Assembly: GCA_013054445.1 (NCBI GenBank)
Contig: JAAMPI010000246.1
Location: forward strand, 1-48,013
Source of the DNA: Cudoniella acicularis
Lineage: Eukaryota > Ascomycota > Leotiomycetes > Helotiales > Helotiaceae
Reading direction: 5' to 3'
DNA length: 48,013 nt
How positions within the stretch are numbered: the first letter of the stretch is position 1; every line of letters begins with the position of its first letter. The notes under the pieces are model-generated. The model did not search any database, was not told where the DNA came from, and was given only the letters and a program-made list of their open reading frames with translations. Of the stretch, positions 31,098 through 43,290 are shown one piece after another. The position numbers and the translations under genes were made by a program.

Positions 31098-34000
31098 AGA
31101 TGGAGGACCTTCTGCTTCTATGCTGCCAGCGGATTGGGAAGGCTTTTCTCGTACTGGATGGTCTCGACGAGTGTGAAGATCACGAAGTTTTGACTTCAAA
31201 ACTACTAAAGATATCAGAGATCAACGACTTTAGGGCCATCTTGTTCAGTCGTCCCACGATAAGCCTGCTAGCTGAAACCATCCAGAGTGATTGCCGTCTG
31301 TCGGTTGGAAGGCGCAGTGCATCAGCAATCAAGCTATATCTGCAAAACCGCCTGATTGTCCTTATAGAGAGACGTATTTTGTCCAAAAAGACTAAGGCTC
31401 TGGAAATTCTTGATCGACTTGTCCAACGAGTTGATGGCATGTTCTTATGGGCTCGACTATTCACAACTTACGTTGCTTCAATGGCTCTATCCGTCGCCCA
31501 ACGCGAAGATGCTTTGGTAGAAGTTAACCTCCCGACTGGTCTTGAACAAATGTATGACAAGATTTTCAGTCTCATATTGTCCGGCAATAAGGCATCGTGG
31601 ACACTTGCTCGGCTGGTGTTCATGTGGCTACTCCATGGACGAGAAGAGCTCGGCGCTTCGATGCTAGAAGAAGCGTCGATAATGAGCCAGAATGGTCCGA
31701 AATCTTCTTCAAACGACAAGTTCAACGATTTTGAAAGTACAGTCATCGTTACCTGCGGAGACCTGGTGGAACAGAGCTCGATGCCGGCATTTTCAACCTA
31801 ACTTTCCCAAGAGCGTCCGTTCCAATTAATTCAAACTTCTGTTCGAGAGTACTTCCTTTCCGTCAACACGGAGTCATTCCAATGGATGAATAATCCTTCA
31901 ACACCCCTCCAACGACTCATTGCTTCAAAGACAGAGTCTCACTGCGAAATTGCCATGTGTTGCATGCAATATATGACTTATCGCCTACCAGCATAACCTT
32001 TGTCTGGAAACCTAGGCGTGAATCCGAATAAATAGGACCTCGAAACAGCATTTCCATTCCTTAGATATGGTGTTACAAAATGGTCTTTCCATTTACTAGC
32101 GGCATCCAATTAGAGCTGTCTAACATTGAATCGCGGATTTCTAGACGGTTTATTGGAAGTCACAGCCAAGTTTCTCCATCAACCCTTTGTCTTTATGGCG
32201 TAGATTGAGGCTCGCTACGTGCTAGGGCGGCAGCCAAACATTGAGCATCTGCAGAGATGGGGTGAAGAAATTCTTTCAAATAAGGAGCTAATTGAGGGAG
32301 TGAAGCTGTCCACTTTGCAGAGATGGAGTGAAGAAGTCCTCTCAAGTAAAGAGCTAATGAAGGGGTTGAAGCTGTCCACAATAGCAACTGAAGCCTTACA
32401 GCTCTCTCAAGATCTCTCCAAAATGCATGACTCGTGGGGTGAATAGCTACTTTCGAAACCCGGCTGCATATGGGATGAAGTCACTGCTTTTAATACCAGC
32501 CCGCTGTTGGTTCAAAACATAGGCATCACTGTCCACCCCTTGGTTACCAGCAGTTCGAACAATCCAAAAAGCGCAAAGCAGCTCGTTAAAACATCGCGGA
32601 CTAGCTCTGATGGCAGTTTCGTTGCTGTTCTCAGCATTTGGCCTTCGAAGTAAGTTGAATTACCACCAGCTATGATTTCGAGGATGTCTAATGAGGTTTC
32701 CAGGGAATTCGATGACCTTTATAATTCCAGGAAAAGCCCAGTGATCTTTCTCGCAAATACGTATCGCTACTCCTCAGGGTGGACTGGACAATACGAGAGA
32801 TATCTTGTGAACACACCAAGCTCCGTGGAGACGATTACATTCACGCTGGATTGCGACGAGGCTCAGTTGCAGATATGGCTAAGTCTATGGCAAAATAGAG
32901 ATGAAAAATGATATATTCAGTTTGCCCTCGCCATCGGGCCTAACACGCAATACTTTACTGTCTTACGGAACCTTTACGTGGTCACGCCAGCTAATAGTAA
33001 ATCTGCGGCCCGCTATTCATCCATACCGCTTGCACTCGAATTTAACAACACCAATGAAATGTACTGGGAGCCTGTGAAGGAGAGACTCGAAAAGGGAGAC
33101 ATGTTCGCCAAATACATTCGAATAGACGACAGAGTTGAACGTCAAAGGAGTCTCAAATCCTATTTGTACTGGATATTCTTCGACCACAAGACGCAGCATA
33201 TTTGTTTTGTGGACCAAGTACGTTGCGTACCAAATAACTTGCTTATGCTAGAACTGCAGACCGCCATGACTGTGAACACAACGCCCAGAACCAGGATGGT
33301 GGGCCAGATCAAGAAATTTCTCAGGAAGCTAGATAGCGACAGTTCTTCGAACGACTATGCCTTAGACAAGAAGTAGTTCCAAATCGACTTTCACCCGTCT
33401 TTACCACTCTTGGCAATTTCTGCCAATCAACACTTATCTTTGTGGAGTTATACAAATGGTGAGTACAAGCCCATCACCGTCTTATAATCCTTCAGCTTAA
33501 ATCATCTACAGAGCAAGACAAAGGATCTTCGGTAATGGAGGCACGATCGCAAGTAGAGCAGTTGAGATTTTCGGCTTGTGGGACATACTTTGTCACCACG
33601 CTCGATGGAATCAGTGCTCCGCTTGTCCATCCTGTACCTCCCATCCATTTGAAATCGAAGTCTCCAGATAAGAACGTGACAGTACAAGAACTCGACAGCA
33701 GCGCACCCATATATTCAAAACATTCCCTCTTACACGAATTGAGCTCTACGCCCAGCACAGATATAGCATATCACTGGACAGGCAATCCTGACGAGCGTGT
33801 CCTTCAAACAAGAGGTGCAATGGTCTTTAAGGAAGGAGTAGCAACAATAAGTCAGATAGTGAAGGACGAGGGCGGAATTAGTGCTATGCAATAGGAAGGG
33901 TCCCAATATGGGACTCTGCAACCTCAATTATCCCAGTCCACATCTTTGACCCTGCTGCCAAGTTGGTCTATGGCCGACACCATTCAACCTGACATAATCC

Positions 34001-34194
34001 TTCCCGCCAACAGAAACGATAACTTGAGAATGATTTTGGATAGGACGATGCAAGACTGGAACAACATATCGGCCAATCCAGACACGAATTTTCTTACTAT
34101 TGTGGAGCGGGATCCAAGAACTCTGAGGACCGCAAAACGAGAGCAACATGTCCCCGAAGCCCTATTGGGCGGTACGGCAGATGATCCAGAATAG

Positions 34195-34880
34195 TTGCAA
34201 AACTTGATTTTGATGGCATTAAGACGATGAAGATGTCGTTAATCAACGATTTCACAAGATTTTATTGCCTCCCATCTCGCTCGGCGCCGAGGTATGCCAT
34301 GCACCCTTGTGGATGAAGCGGCCCTTGAAGCTTGAACTTTGATCTTAGGAGATGTAATCAATAAGTTGTGAGCACTTGATAGTGAAATTCATCCGGCGTT
34401 TTGTTATGAAATTGATTCGGCATTATTGGGGTATATTGAGGAGAGATCTTCTTATGCTAAGGCTACCCCCATGTGTTACTTGCTGTTCCGTTGTACTTCA
34501 TGGGCAATGACATCAATCTAAAATTCTTCATCATCTCAAAACACATGACTATCGACTTGGATGTCATGTGATCCTAGGAGCCATCTCGAGTGCAATTGTT
34601 TGAATGATTGTGTACGAAGTGGGAGTGCTCTTGATGAACAACACAGTATCGGCAATGCCTGAGGGACAAGATCCACGAGTTAAAATTACGGTTGATGAGG
34701 CATTGCTTGATGGACCAAACAAGAAGAAACAATGAGTTCAGCCGTATTCTTTAAGAAGAAAAAATATAGCGCAAGGTAACAAAAATAGGAGCTCCCTGAC
34801 CTAGAAAGATATTTAGACACAACCGAGCCCAACTAGTACTGTCTTCCGCTGTAAATTCCTCAACACCCTCGCTATCAAAC
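34195..34880. other. Intergenic, 690 bases
   Basis: Between the NACHT pseudogene and the 3' end of the DUF1996 gene. No gene or repeat recognised. Confidence 0.5.
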
Positions 34881-36412
34881 TCAATTTCCAGTTCCGGGAA
34901 GTTTATCGATCCCTATCAACTCATCAGCACGCGTGGCCAACCTCTGGGAACAGGCTAACTTACATCCTTCGGTATTTTCATTAACAGTCTTCGGTACAGC
35001 GCACTTGTTCGCTGTGGCCATGTTCTGTGTCTTGAGGCCAGTGCAAGTGGCGCCAAAGCAGGCTCCATCCATAGCTTTCTGGAGAGCATCGCCTTTCCAT
35101 CCGAAGACGTAATCGCCGTGCTGGCTGAATCCGGTACTAAATGTTTGTTAGGGACGGACTGTACTGCTGTGCTTTGTGGAGGCAACTCACGGGTCTCCTG
35201 TGCTCAAGACAAAAGGCTGGGATCCATCCTCGGGCCAGAGACTCTTGTCATTGAATTGTGTTGTGTCCCAGACAATCTATGGTAACCATACGTTAGTGCT
35301 TGTCATGTTTTAAATGCTGAATGATTATCTCGAAGTTCTTAGGTCAATGAACTCGAAATTTCTCACTGGGAAGGAGGAGCTGGAACTACATACCTCAAGC
35401 ATCAACTGTGGAAGCTTGACAGGGTGAGTTGACGGGCAAGCTCCACCATCAGTATGGAAACTGGCTGGACCTGCAGTCGGGTACGCGATATGGGACTTGT
35501 GGTCCGGGCTATCAAGGTTCTTGCCATCCCAGCATCTACATTCTCCATTAAAACCTCTCAGGAAAGCAAGTAGTTGTGTGCTCACGTTGGGAAGTGGAGG
35601 TTAGTTCTGATTCCACTACACATCTTATTGGGAAAACCCTCGGTATCTACTGTAGGGTCGGCGCAAGGGGAGAGGTCATCGCCCTTGAAATTTGGTCCCT
35701 TGTAACACCTGTAGCAACTCTGCATTTTCATGGATGGGTTGACACCCGCCTCACGACGCATTGGGTCACCGACTAGCATGCGGAACCCCTGATAGTACGT
35801 CAGTCTTACAATACTGCGAGTGCTACTCTTTGAAAATGGACTTACTGGCTTGAAAGCAGTGGTCTTGCCGGCTCCAGAAGAAGTGTAGTAAACAGTAACT
35901 CCGCCCGTCTCTCCCGTGTTACCTCTGTTCGGGATCTGTGGGACTCGCTTGTAGCTCCCGTTACGGGCTTTGAAATACATGTTCGCTGTCCAGTAGTTGG
36001 ACAAATCCTCTGCGAAGCTGCATGTGGTGCAGGTAGCGAGACTGGAGACATCGGTCGATGGGATTGTAGCGTTGAAGGCATTCTACTAGAGATAAGTAAG
36101 ACAGAAGTGATGACAATATCGTGCACGTACTCCTCCGATGACCTTCAGGAAAGTTAGTAAACTGTCCAATGTTGGGTGAGAGCAAGATGTATACTTGATG
36201 GATGTGTGGGGATGGAATTTGGCCAGGGTTGACGAGACTAGAGTGAGATAAATCAGATATTTGTGTGGAGAGTGTTTTCTTTGGAGGGAAACTTACGGGT
36301 CAATACGATCAATTACAATCTGGGAGCATGGAAATCGGACGAGACTACCACCACCACCCGCGTTGGGAAGCGCCTGGACGAGCGCCGTGAAGGCGAGGAG
36401 AGAGAAAAGCAT
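34881..36412 (-). CDS. Secreted DUF1996-family protein
   Basis: Nine exons in phase: 36297..36412, 36195..36237, 36131..36142, 35846..36082, 35586..35788, 35394..35535, 35191..35276, 34964..35136 and 34881..34912; 347 aa, the usual size. The N-terminus is a signal peptide (MLFSLLAFTALVQALPNAGG). Family marks follow in order: RFPCSQIVIDRIDP, LVNPGQIPSPHIHQ, WTANMYFKARNGSY, GFRMLVGDPMRR, CYRCYKG, CWDGKNLDSPDHKSHIAYP and GFSQHGDYVFGWKGDALQKA, with conserved Cys pairs. Exon 3 is only 12 nt. The protein should be secreted or wall-associated; the DUF1996 function is unknown. The family is often expanded in plant- and wood-associated fungi. Confidence 0.92.
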
Positions 36413-37250
36413 CGTGAATTTTGTCAGCAATTCAACGACACATGTGCAAGATGATGCTGCAGAAATTTAATCGAAGAGGTTTGACAATCGCATTGTCTTA
36501 AAGAGCCAGACGCGATAGTAATAATCCACCTCGATACCGTCTGTCCAAGTGCCGGCCGTTTGGTATCATGTGTTGGCCTTGTTAATTTGTATTGATTGCC
36601 AATATCGTTCTAGCCAGTCCTAACGTATAAATTGCTCCAGAACCCCGCTGTATAACCTACCCTCATATACACGTTTTGGTAAATCTCAGACTCATTTTAC
36701 CGGGACACCAGTCAGAAGACGACGGTAAAAGCTTATTTCAACCACCAAAATGAAAATCTTGGACAGATGATGGAACTATTCGACCTTCGGTACCCATCAT
36801 CTTACATGCCGATACGCTGTGATGCTATGCCCCTCAATAGGCTTCTCTGGCAGCAATTCAATTCTGAAAATATTTGGTCACGGGACCGAAACATGTACTT
36901 AGGTACCAGAGGAAAGATTTTCAGTAGCCAGGACATCAAGGCCAAAGGTTTAAATGCGAAGAGGCTTCAAACCCATAACAGGCAAGGTGGAAGCGATCAC
37001 AGTGATTAAAGTGAACGTGATTGAAGAAAATGTTTAAAACAGATAGGCAAGAAGGTATTGAATTCGCGCTTGAATTTTGCAGGGACCCTAATATAGACGG
37101 AGATAACGAGCTTGACTTTTGAGTCATATTAATAATCTGGCCTCGATGCGACAAGGCCTCTTTCTATAAGTATCCTCTATAGTAGCGGATTATACTTTAA
37201 CAAGTTCTAAAGCATATTCTAAGATGAACCCCTATCGAGATCTATTATGA
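36413..37250. other. Upstream region of the DUF1996 gene and AT-rich transition
   Basis: No gene recognised. From about 37070 the DNA becomes AT-rich and TpA-rich, marking the edge of a repeat block. Confidence 0.5.
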
Positions 37251-37378
37251 TGTTGAAAGCATTAGGTATGCTAAACTAAGGGCATTTAAGTGCGGACAAA
37301 GCACCTACTAAAGGATCGAGGTTTGTAGTCCTTATATTATAAGGTTTCGATCAATAAGATATATTATTGTTATCAACA
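37251..37378. mobile_element. Possible short solo LTR (TGTTG...CAACA)
   Basis: A 128-base segment starts TGTTGAAAGC and ends TTATCAACA, with a 5-bp inverted end match (TGTTG/CAACA) and an AATAAGATATATTATTG-like 3' part. No matching target duplication was found. This is a weak call. Confidence 0.25.
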
Positions 37379-37799
37379 CTATCTGTCTATCTGTCTATCC
37401 TTAGTACTATCGTTTTAGGTGTTAGGAGGAGCGGTAGAGATAATATTCGTTATTATAAGGATATTTTCGAGTGAGTTCTTTAAATTACCTGTCTTAAGAA
37501 TATAGAGATTAGCTTATAAGGAGGCGTTAGTAAGTAAAGANNTNACGTNTAAGTNTTANAGCTCTNNAAAGGCANGAGGGCCCTGACGTNANNTNNNGAC
37601 GTATTTNNAAGAAGTGCTNTATTNACGAAGAAACTAAGCTAAGGAGAGAAGAAGAGAGGTNGCCCCGAAGGGGGCCTTATATANANGAGGTGAGTCTAGN
37701 ACGGACNAAGACACGTGANAAGGGGGAACGCGTCAGGTAAGAGGGACGCGTTAAACTAGGTCTATAACACCTAGAGGCGTAGTACTATCGTATTCGTAC
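37379..37799. other. Repeat-block DNA with scattered N bases
   Basis: CTATCTGT near-microsatellite at 37379-37400. About 25 isolated N bases lie between 37541 and 37719. No coding sense is visible. Confidence 0.5.
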
Positions 37800-40430
37800 G
37801 ATAACGACGACGATAAATCATATAGAATAGAGGCTCTTTTACTCTAATTAAAGACCGAATCCCTTTATATATAAAGGTAGAACTAGCCTCTGACCTACGC
37901 GCTATATAGCTAGAGGCACCCTTTAAACATTTAAAGTAGAGTTTTTATCTATTCTACTTTTTTATAGAGTTATATTAACGACTACCTCTAGGCCTACCTA
38001 TTCGCCGACCTACCTACCTACTGCCTATAGGCCTTTATAAACCTTATATCTACCTATTCTCGGTTTCTACGTCCTAATATAACATACTTAAAACAGACCT
38101 TATATACGAGCCTAGCGGCTATAACTATAATAGAGTAAAAGAGAAGAGCCTAGAAAAAGAATAGCGGGGCCGCTGATTAAGAGTAGATTATATTAAGAGA
38201 ACTAGCTAGAGGCTTTAGAGAGTCGTTAAGAGGGGGTAGTACGATAAAAGAGGCGCTAGGGGCTCTATTTAGATAGGTAGAAGGGCTATAACTACTATAC
38301 TTTAGTTTAAATATAACCTTTTAAGACCTAACCTTTAATATTATTTAGAATATATTAAATATACTCTTTTAATAATACTAACTAAACTATTAAGGTTTAT
38401 CTAAGGCCGTTCTATTATAGTCTTTAACTTATATAAGACGTTAAAAGGATAAATTAATTAACCTAGGCCTTTAGAAAATATTAAAGATATTTAAAACTAT
38501 ATTTATTATATTTATAAAACTCGAATTAATATTATCGCTATCTAATATTCGACTAAACAACTCGATTAGATAATACGTTTTCTAGGCCCTTAAATTATTA
38601 CTAACTTATCTAATCTTAGCTAAAATAACTAAATCACGACTAAGAGACGATATAATCGATATAATTAAAACATTATTTAATATATTAAAAGAAGACGAAT
38701 TATTAATCTCTTATTATTATTAGCTAGCGGATTTAACTAACTATAAGCTAGATATAACTAGAACAGTTAAACGGCTAAATACGACTAGAGACTAAAATCT
38801 AAAAAACATAATAGATTTTATAGAAACGGTTATATAAACCTCTTTCCTAGACGGGTTAGCGATACGATACGTAACTATCGAAGATTAGACGATAAAAGAC
38901 CTTCTAACTAATTAGTATAGAGAAAACAGAGGTATCTCGCCTAACTCGCTTAATCTAAGGGCTATAGATATAGCTATCTAAGAATTAATAAATTAAAAAA
39001 AAGATAATAACTTTATTATAAAATATTAGACAAGCTTTTACCTAGGCTAGTTTAGCGTTAAAATAAATAGCTAACTAAGATCTAACGAATTAGAGACTTC
39101 TAACTATAATTATATAAACTAAAAATATTTTTATTAAAAATCGTATAAATCGCTTAATTTTATATAACTTAGCTAGAACGGCTAAAGTCTAGGGCTAACT
39201 AATTAGAATTAAAAGGCTAAAACTATTAAAATATTATCTATTTATATAAATTAAATATATTTATAAATCGATTATTAGGCTTTATTTAGCTAATAGCCTA
39301 AAAAGGATTTAATACTATTTTTTCTTATCCTAAGGCTATATAACCTTATATTACGTAGTTATTTTAAAGCTTCTTAAAGAAGATACTATTAAAGCCTATA
39401 ACGAATATATAAATCGACTCGATTTAACTAATATTATAACTATATATATAGACGCTTCTTTTATAAGAGAAAGGGTAGGGATAGGAATTAGAATAGTAGT
39501 ATATAACTATCTAGACTAGTCTTAATAAATAACCTATTAATCGAGCCTTAATATAAGAACTAGATAACTAGTCTATAACGGGAAACTCGAGAGGGTTACC
39601 TAGGCTATCGAATATACTAGTATAGCGGCCTAACCGAACGAATTAATCTAAGTCTATTTAGATAATTAAGTTAGACTATAAAGACTTAAAAACCTGTCTG
39701 ATAACCTAGGCTAAGACTATTAGATAAGAGCGATAAAAGCAGTATAAAAGATAGTCGATAAAGAGGCCTTACTTACGCTTAAGTAAGTACTAGGGTATAT
39801 AGAAATAGAAGGTAACGAGGAAGCTGATTCGCTAGCTAAGCGAGGCACTAAATTAAGCTTAATATTAATAAAGACTAGCTTTACGTTACTTAGACTTTTA
39901 ATATAACAAATCGGTACTTCGGAATAGTAGAAGGCTATAGACTAATATAGTAATAAGGAGCGAGCTAATCAGAACCCTAGGACCTATTCTAAGCTATTCT
40001 CTTACTAGACTAGGATAAAACTATAAATCCTAGACAATATTAAAAGAGAGCTAGCTAGCTCGTTTTACTAACTTAAACTCAGCTATAGTTATATAAAGTC
40101 TTATTTATATTAAATTAAAAAGTCAGATAATAATATCTATAAGTATAATAAAAAAGAGACTATAGAGCACCTATTATTAGCGTGCCTAGAAGAGTAAGAA
40201 CCTTAAAAGAAGCTTAAAATATAAAATTAAAATATTATTAAAAGAATTATTAAATTTTATATTAAATTTATTAATATTAATAAAATTATAAATATTATAA
40301 TAATAATAAAGTTATATAGTTAAAGCTTATATAAGATTAAATAATATAAAGCCTAGTAACTAAAAAATGAGTTACTTTTTATTAATATAATTTATACTTA
40401 TTTAATAATTAAATTTTTAGCCTTGTAGAA
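37800..40430 (+). mobile_element. Heavily RIP-mutated non-LTR retrotransposon (LINE) relic
   Basis: Very AT-rich with TpA almost everywhere and no surviving long frame. Reading through stops on the plus strand, the C-terminal RNase H part is still visible: YIDASFIRERVG near 39450-39490, IEGNEEADSLAKRGTK near 39805-39850, and ETIEHLLLACLE near 40160-40192, the His/Cys region typical of fungal LINEs. Stops fall at expected Trp codons. The reverse transcriptase part upstream (38.2-39.3 kb) is presumed, not proved. The left boundary is approximate. Confidence 0.6.
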
Positions 40431-41120
40431 AAATCGTGTATTCAAGTGGGGCGTGCACTCAAGCGGGAACTCGAGTAGAAGGTAGACAGGCGGCTGTGCC
40501 CTTGCCCAGGCTGACATTGGGCTAACCGATCTGACGTGTCCAACTCTGATGCGACAAGCCTCGACTTGCCTTCTCGCCCGGCCTCATAAATTTAACATTT
40601 CTTCCAGTCCTATATAATCCTACTTGGATCCGATATCTGCTCAATAAAGCTATTTACTCTTTACGGCAACTTTGCTACATATCTTTGTTCACTACGGATT
40701 ACCTACCACTACCTCGGAATCCGCATTCACCCCCTCCCCGAAGTCCCGTGTCTTTGCTCTTCTGAGGGCTATGACGGCAAGGTTGACTTTGGAGGATATC
40801 TAGAGCGACAAGGTTGGGGGCCAAGGACTGTCGAAGAATGGAAAATAATCTTCATACACCCTCAAAAAGAATTCTTGGCCTTTTTACAAGCCTGGCTTTT
40901 TTTGGGGCCATGGAATTAATCCTGGAACAACGGGTTGATTTGGCGGAGTTTACGCGCTCAGTTGGCGAATCTGGCAGAATAGTTGTCACCGCGGCACGAT
41001 TTCTACCGATGTTACAAAAATGGATTGAAAATGGCGGGGAACGACGCCTTTACCTCCCCGCACGTCGTATTCAGATAGAGCTGGCACTTCACTTACTTGT
41101 ATTCTTGAATAAAGAAAAGA
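40431..41120. other. GC-normal spacer between two LINE relics
   Basis: Contains a TATA-like stretch (CCTATATAATCC near 40608) and CAATAAAG near 40642, suggestive of an LTR or promoter piece. The overlapping open frames make no protein sense to me. Confidence 0.35.
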
Positions 41121-42409
41121 TAACCACCATGGTGGATTCCACCGTTCGTCTGTATTAACGAATCCGCCGAGGAGGCAATCAAGGAACACGATACCACAGA
41201 GCCAGGAACGATATGCATCTATACCGACGGAAGCGGCATTGACGGTCATGTCGGGGCAGCTGCAGTAGTGCCTGCGCTTCATATTAGTGTCATCCGTACG
41301 AAACGGATAGAGTATATGGGCACATTGACCACCTCTACAGTATATGCAGCAGAACTTAGGGGACTGGTCTTAGCACTACAAATAATGCTCGACGTACATA
41401 TAACAGTTGTTACTCCCGGCAAGTGCACCATCTTCACTGACAACCAGGCCGCTATTCAGGCTATACGCAACCCGAAGTGTCCGTCCGGACAATATACCCT
41501 AGTTGAGGCCATTCGATCACTAGATACGCTCCGGCGTCTAGGGTGGGAGGTTCAGTTCCGATGGATCCCAGCACATGTCGGAGTGCCAGGCAACGAAGCT
41601 GCGGACCGAGCAGCGAAGGAAGCCGCTAGCTACAATCCGGATACACGAACACGCGCTGAACCACCGCCAGAGCCAGACTCGCTGCGGATCCTAATGGCAA
41701 CCATAAAATCCATTATTCGTCAGACGGTGAGAGACGAGTGGCAGTTGTCTTGGGAAAAGGCGAAGCATGGCAGAGAGCTCTTCAAACTAGGCGTACGTCC
41801 AGGAAGAGCGACACTAGAAACACATATCGGCACACACAGGGCGATAAGCTCCGCTATTACGCAGATGCGTACTGGCAAGATCGGCCTGCGAGCGTACCTC
41901 CACGTAATCAACAAAGCCGACACCGATCAATGCCAGTGTAGCCACGGACCTCAGACAGTGCGCCATATCCTCTTGGAGTGCAGGAACTGAGTAGAGGAGC
42001 GACACAAGATGTGGGCAGGCAAGCAACCATGTGTGGATATCAAACGCATACTCTATAACTCGACAATGGCAGTACAAGCAGCAAAAATGATCCTCCGGAC
42101 AGGACTCCTTGAGCAATTCCGGGCAGTCCCATCCACAGTACTCAAATATACGTAGCGTAGACGAGTGATTACTAGTATATAGAAGTAGAGGAGGGCCAGG
42201 AAAGGCCTGACGAGTGCAGAGACACAGAACAGCTACCAGGACTATCAGTAAAGGTGCAACTGCGTTGAAGCAGAAGGGGAAGCAATTCTGGCAAGGAATG
42301 GCATATCTTCTGAAAGCGAGAAGTGGGAGCACCTGTATTTATAGCCGTACGCTGCATAGCCGCCACAAGGGCGGCTGGGATAGCCTATGAATCAATCAAT
42401 CAATCAATC
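41121..42409 (+). mobile_element. 5'-truncated non-LTR retrotransposon (LINE), RNase H and 3' tail
   Basis: A plus-strand frame (about 41121-41990) encodes an RNase H domain with the acidic residues in place: YTDGSG, AAELRGL, FTDNQAA and [17 protein letters not shown]. The LINE C-terminal [18 protein letters not shown] follows. A TGA at 41988-41990 stands where Trp is expected; the frame then continues to a TAG at about 42154. The 3' untranslated part ends in five AATC units (42390-42409), a typical simple-repeat LINE tail. The reverse transcriptase is absent, so the copy is 5'-truncated, as happens in target-primed insertion. Base composition is normal, so this copy escaped heavy RIP and is much younger than its neighbour. 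Confidence 0.8.
42390..42409. repeat. (AATC)5 simple repeat, LINE 3' tail
   Basis: Five perfect AATC units at the 3' end of the LINE copy. Confidence 0.9.
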
Positions 42410-43290
42410 CCCACGGTCCTAGGAGCAAGTCTCCTGGGACCCTTATAGGTCGTGGGAGCACACAGGGTCCCGGGAGTGAGCCGCATTCAGAAAAGAATAT
42501 TCGAGAATTTATACTGTATATATAGCCATAAGCTATACTTCTTGATCTAATTTTAGACATAATTGGAAAGCTTGAACTTTTTAAGTTAGATCGATAATCT
42601 CTCGACTTTTCCTAGCCGTATTAGGGTTTCTTTTTTTCTTTTGACGATGCTCACTCAATCTCTCAACCCTATTCTTTTGAACCAAAAATGGGCCTCCCAC
42701 CACATATACAGACTCTTCAGACGCCGCATCTCATAGTGTTAGTCAATCTAACTGGTAGCGACAGGAGCCGTTTCGACCCTGACAATACCGGCCTGTTCGA
42801 TTGGTCGGCTGAGGCGCAGACGCGCGTCTCCTGGCGCACTCGAAGGTAGCTTTCCACAGCCCTCTTGACCGACCTCTGCATACTCAACTATCGTAGTGTC
42901 AAATGGCCACTGCCGATAAGCAGGCTTGGATCCGTTTTCCTGAGACAGATCGTATCAAAATATATAAAATTCATTTGTTAAAATTTTAAGAAGTTAATCA
43001 ACAAGCACATTTTATTGGCTATATACCTTTGTCGGTGCAAAAGTGTGTTATATGAACTAGAGGTAAAAAGAGTATCGTAAAATTACCCAAATTTCGTAGG
43101 ACGACAACAACGCGAAGTACAACTAATGAAATTAAGAAATCATAAGGAAAGAACCCATGAATCAGAAATAATCCCCATCAACATCACAGCCCCGCCTATA
43201 AACTGCCTAGAAGCCCCGAGACATATCATTACTAGTAACTTCTTACACCACAGCAGTCGGTTCTTTAGTGGCATCATTCATCCTCTCTTT
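42410..43290. other. Intergenic, 880 bases
   Basis: Between the LINE tail and the 3' end of the large minus-strand gene. Mixed composition, AT-rich at 42500-42640 and 42955-43090. No gene recognised. Confidence 0.5.

Larger units (their letters stand above)
30626..34194 (+). pseudogene. NACHT NLR pseudogene, split by a MITE and riddled with stops
   Basis: The frame reads TGDILDKFSYSMTSLSDGQ up to 30710. It is cut by the MITE and resumes at 31098 with EMEDLLLLCCQRIG and Walker B FLVLDGLDECEDH. The NACHT half with Walker A is missing upstream. The same frame can be followed through in-frame stops at 31799, 31994, 32033, 32111, 32201, 32444, 32909 and 33374. Several sit at likely Trp codons (TAG or TGA). 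Two relic introns keep phase: one starting near 32649 and one near 33455-33511. The C-terminus has WD-blade-like segments (LPLLAISANQHLSLWSY). It ends at a TAG at 34192-34194. Fungal NLRs with NACHT and C-terminal beta-propeller-like parts are common cell-death regulators; this one is not functional. Confidence 0.8.

Noticed and set aside
40814..41158. 114-codon plus-strand open frame before the young LINE
   Set aside because: Different frame from the LINE protein, no recognisable motif, overlaps frames on the other strand.
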